Of a stretch of 7,818 bases of DNA, positions 5,741 through 7,818 are shown in pieces (positions within the stretch are counted from its first letter, which is position 1; each line of letters starts with the position of its first letter). Below the pieces are notes generated by a model. That model made no database searches and was not told the DNA's origin. It saw only the letters and a program-made list of their open reading frames with translations. The stretch comes from an uncultured Thermoleophilia bacterium (GTDB lineage Bacteria; Actinomycetota; Thermoleophilia; UBA2241): positions 1-7,818 of the forward strand of contig CAIWHY010000033.1 in the NCBI GenBank assembly GCA_903912585.1. Reading direction: 5' to 3'. The translations under genes and the position numbers were made by a program.

Positions 5741-5811
5741 ATGGGCGCCCACTCGACCTAGCGATGAAGGCGCGCCCCGCGGCGGGTCCACCTACGCAGA
5801 GGTTGAGATGA
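5741..5811 (+). other. Two tiny ORFs in the porB leader (possible leader peptides)
   Basis: The predicted leader contains ATG at 5741 encoding six residues (MGAHST, stop 5759-5761). Two bases later ATG 5764 encodes 15 residues (MKARPAAGPPTQRLR), whose stop TGA (5809-5811) overlaps the porB ATG (ATGA). Neither small ORF has a clear Shine-Dalgarno. The overlap would allow translational coupling if the second is translated, but such ORFs arise by chance. Confidence 0.25.
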
Positions 5812-7283
5812 GCGAGAGCCCCGCACGACTCCCTGCTGCATGCGGCCCCGACATCGCCTGTGAGATGAGCCGGCTCGACGCGGACGGAGCGAACGTTCGC
5901 GAGCTCCTCGGCAAGCCCCGCGGCGCCGGTCTCTTCGACCTTGCCCTCACGCAGGACGGCGGCTGCGCCTGCATCCTCTGCGGGATCTGCGCCAAGGTCT
6001 GCCCGGTGCAGTGCATCGACGTGCGCCGCGAGCGCAAGGTCGACAAGACGCGCGCCTGCGAGCCCGGCGCCGGCTCGTTCAAGGTCGACGAGGCGCGCTG
6101 CATCGGCTGCGGCCACTGCATCGAGTCGTGCGCGCTCAACGCCCTCGAGCCGACTCCGGCGCTCGATCGCCGGCGCGAGTTCTTCCAGGTGCTCGCCACC
6201 AAGGAGCAAGGCCTCGCTAACGGCCACGGCCTCTGCAGCGGCTGCGGCGCCTCCATCGTCGTCCAGCAGGTGCTGTCCGCCGTGGAGGGCCCCTACGTGG
6301 CGGCGTCCGCGACCGGGTGCCTCGAGGTCTCTACCTCCCGCTACCCGTACACCGCCTGGAAGGGCAGCTTCATCCACACCAACTTCGAGAACGTCGCCGC
6401 CACGCTGAGCGGCGTCGAGACCGCCTTCCGCGCCCTGCGCAAAAAGGGCGCCATGGACGAGCACATCAAGTTCATCGCCTTCGGCGGCGACGGCGGCACC
6501 TACGACATCGGCCTGCAGAGCCTCTCGGGTGCGATGGAGCGGGGCCACTCCATGCTCTACGTCTGCTACGACAACGGCGGCTACATGAACACCGGGTTCC
6601 AGCGCTCGAGCGCGACGCCGGCCGGCGCCTGGACCTCCACCAGCCCCGTCGGCACCGAGCTGATCGGCAAGGAGCAGCACCGCAAGAACCTCACCGAGAT
6701 CATGGTGGCACACCGCCTCGAGTACGTGGCCCAGGCCTCGCCGCACGATCCCATCGACCTTATCCACAAGGCCTCCAAGGCCTTGTCGATCGACGGCCCG
6801 ACGTTCCTCAACGTGCTCTCGCCCTGCCCGCGCGGCTGGCGCTCGGAGAACCACGAGACCATCGAGCTGGCGCGGGAGGCGGCCGACACCTGCTACTGGC
6901 CGCTGTTCGAGGTCGAGCACGGCCGCTACCACCTCACCTACCGGCCCAAGCAGAAGCTGCCGGTCGCCAGGTGGCTCGAGCGCCAGGGCCGCTTTGCCCA
7001 CCTGGCGCGCAACGAGGAGCACGGGATGCTGGTCACCATCCAGCAGTGGGTGGACGACGAGTGGGAGCTGCTGCTCGAGAAGTGCCGCGAGGTGCCGGAG
7101 GCGCAGTGGGCACACACGCGCCGGCGCGCCAGGGAAGAGGATCTCGTGATGAATCAGCCGCGGCTGCACACGCAGTCGCTGGGCGAGCCCTTGACCGCGT
7201 CGATGACGTCGAGCGCGATCGAGTGGGACCGCTGGCCGGCGCTTTCGTCGGCGATGAGCTGGGGCGCGTTCGACGAAGACTGA
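5808..7283 (+). CDS. porB: 2-oxoacid (pyruvate-type):ferredoxin oxidoreductase beta subunit fused to a 2[4Fe-4S] ferredoxin domain
   Basis: A 491-residue cytoplasmic fusion. Residues 1-50 are a leader; 53-110 form a bacterial ferredoxin domain with C55-x2-C58-x2-C61-x3-C65-P and C98-x2-C101-x2-C104-x3-C108, two [4Fe-4S] clusters, as in PorD. Residues about 138-426 are the ThDP-binding beta subunit. The proximal cluster is probably bound by C143 and C146 (CSGCG), C171 and C340. The ThDP/Mg site is GGDGG (226-230) through YDNGGYMNTG (254-263). The next SSATPAGAWTSTSP is close to pyruvate-type PorB, less so to indolepyruvate enzymes. The family pattern ends near C426; residues 430-491 are an extra tail of unknown nature. 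Start ATG 5808 follows AGAGG-type purines. It has its own promoter, and no alpha or gamma subunit lies beside it. In the cell it would decarboxylate a 2-oxoacid with CoA and reduce ferredoxin, or run in reverse. The exact substrate is inferred. Confidence 0.88.
   Translation: MSESPARLPAACGPDIACEMSRLDADGANVRELLGKPRGAGLFDLALTQDGGCACILCGICAKVCPVQCIDVRRERKVDKTRACEPGAGSFKVDEARCIGCGHCIESCALNALEPTPALDRRREFFQVLATKEQGLANGHGLCSGCGASIVVQQVLSAVEGPYVAASATGCLEVSTSRYPYTAWKGSFIHTNFENVAATLSGVETAFRALRKKGAMDEHIKFIAFGGDGGTYDIGLQSLSGAMERGHSMLYVCYDNGGYMNTGFQRSSATPAGAWTSTSPVGTELIGKEQHRKNLTEIMVAHRLEYVAQASPHDPIDLIHKASKALSIDGPTFLNVLSPCPRGWRSENHETIELAREAADTCYWPLFEVEHGRYHLTYRPKQKLPVARWLERQGRFAHLARNEEHGMLVTIQQWVDDEWELLLEKCREVPEAQWAHTRRRAREEDLVMNQPRLHTQSLGEPLTASMTSSAIEWDRWPALSSAMSWGAFDED
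7131..7151 (+). promoter_or_regulatory. Ribosome-binding-site-like sequence and ATG inside the 3' end of porB
   Basis: AGGGAAGAGG (7131-7140) stands 8 bases before ATG 7149, which is residue 448 of the porB frame. A TGA in the next frame (7147-7149) overlaps this ATG as TGATG. This looks like the start of a coupled gene whose product would be the unexplained 44-residue porB tail. It may be coincidence. Confidence 0.35.
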
Positions 7284-7284
7284 C

Positions 7285-7818
7285 GCGCCTGGCGGCTTCG
7301 CGGGCGAGAGCCGCCGCGAGATCGAAGGGGCCGGCGAGCGCCGCTTTGCGGCGGCACTCGAGCAGGCGACCGCCGCGTGGGCTGCAGCCGACCCGGCGCG
7401 CCGCGCCGCGCTGGCGGGCTGCGGCCTCGTGCCCGGAGGCGTCGAGGTGCCCTTCCTCGGCTCCGCCCATATCGTGAGTCATCCGGATGGGGCCGTGCTG
7501 CACGCCGCCGGCGAGTCTGCTCACGTCCCGGGTGGGTTCGCGGGCGTCCCGGGCGCGCCCGCGCACGTCGCCGTCCGGATCATGCTGCTGCACTACCTCC
7601 TGCAGGCCGACGGCACCCCGCCATCCGGGGACTGGGTGGCCTTCCGGGAGCTGCCGGACGGGCTCTTCTACGCCGCCTCGTTCAGCGCCCGCGTGGAGGC
7701 GCCGCTTGAGGCCGCCTTCGGCGGCCGGGGGGCCGGAGGACCGGGCATGGCCGGCGGCCCTGCGGCCGGCGGCCCTGCGAACGCCGGCGGCCTCGACGCG
7801 TTCCGCCGGGCGGCGGCC
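7285..7818 (+). CDS. DUF3786-like protein, partial: no usable start codon and cut by the right edge
   Basis: The frame starting at 7285 stays open to the window end and resembles DUF3786 proteins, a family of unknown function found mostly in anaerobes. Family-like features in order are an Ala/Arg helix (FAAALEQATAAW, from 7345), VPFLGSAHIV (from 7447), a LLHYLLQADG stretch (from 7585) and then WVAFRELPDGLFYAASF (from 7633). The frame is open back to 7258 (after TGA 7255-7257), but it contains no ATG, GTG or TTG before GTG 7429, which would delete family sequence. The gene therefore uses a rare start, is frameshifted, or was continuous with the porB tail before an indel. After the family core comes a Gly/Pro-rich stretch with an in-frame repeat. 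The neighbouring ferredoxin-linked enzyme fits an anaerobic setting. Function is unknown. Confidence 0.6.
7750..7779 (+). repeat. Perfect 15-bp tandem repeat, two copies, in frame in the DUF3786-like gene
   Basis: GCCGGCGGCCCTGCG occurs at 7750-7764 and 7765-7779, followed by a partial third copy (GCCGGCGG). In the DUF3786 frame each copy reads Ala-Gly-Gly-Pro-Ala. The length is a multiple of three, so copy number can change without breaking the frame. Confidence 0.75.

Noticed and set aside
5730..7169. 479-codon open frame on the minus strand
   Set aside because: It is fully antisense to the PorB-like gene, whose cysteine and ThDP motifs prove the plus strand. Its composition (Ala, Gly, Leu, Arg, His) is that of a shadow.
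7270..7290. Programmed +1 frameshift or selenocysteine at the porB stop (GAC-TGA-C)
   Set aside because: The TGAC context recalls prfB, but the preceding codon GAC cannot re-pair well in the +1 frame and no ribosome binding sequence lies at the right distance. Reading through TGA in the same frame gives a shadow-like Arg/Pro sequence, which argues against selenocysteine.
1..7818. CRISPR arrays, tRNA or rRNA genes, insertion sequences
   Set aside because: No regularly spaced repeats, cloverleaf-forming sequence, rRNA-like conserved stretch, transposase or terminal inverted repeats were recognised on either strand.

Overview
The window is a very GC-rich (roughly 70%) bacterial chromosome segment with tightly packed genes, nearly all on the + strand. 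It carries a quinol:cytochrome c reductase operon next to a pyruvate:ferredoxin-oxidoreductase-type subunit. That pairing points to an organism with both membrane electron transport and low-potential, ferredoxin-linked carbon metabolism. High GC, GTG starts, a CwlO-like envelope protein and a DUF3786-like protein suggest an anaerobic or facultative deep-branching Actinomycetota or Chloroflexota-like lineage. This assignment is inference; no rRNA or other phylogenetic marker is present.

Layout. (1) 1-239, minus strand: N-terminus of a membrane-anchored haem-binding-domain protein that runs off the left edge. (2) 240-524: divergent intergenic region with a good sigma70-type promoter (443-471), a perfect 9-bp hairpin in the predicted 5' leader (484-504) and a second dyad near the divergent promoter. 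(3) 525-3359: Rieske protein, cytochrome b6-like subunit, subunit IV-like subunit, dihaem cytochrome c lipoprotein and a small single-span membrane protein, joined by GTGA/ATGA overlaps or very short gaps. Gene order and split cytochrome b resemble the petC-petB-petD-petA arrangement of heliobacteria, not the actinobacterial qcrCAB arrangement. Cys55 of the b subunit lies where b6-type proteins covalently attach haem c_i. (4) 3409-4350: EamA/RhtA-like exporter. (5) 4597-5616: secreted coiled-coil protein with a CwlO/PcsB-like N-terminal region and an unassigned C-terminal domain. (6) 5808-7283: ferredoxin-type 2[4Fe-4S] domain fused to a ThDP-binding 2-oxoacid:ferredoxin oxidoreductase beta subunit, with its own promoter and no alpha or gamma subunit alongside. 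(7) about 7285-7818: partial DUF3786-like gene without a usable start codon.

Function. The operon encodes a complete catalytic core: quinol is oxidised at a Qo site (PEWY), one electron goes through the Rieske cluster to the dihaem cytochrome, and the other goes across the b haems and probable haem c_i. The PorB-like protein would couple 2-oxoacid oxidation or synthesis to ferredoxin once joined to alpha/gamma subunits encoded elsewhere. The least ordinary places are the PorB/DUF3786 junction, the C-terminal domain of the coiled-coil protein and the small fifth operon gene. I saw no CRISPR array, tRNA, rRNA, insertion sequence or convincing intrinsic terminator.
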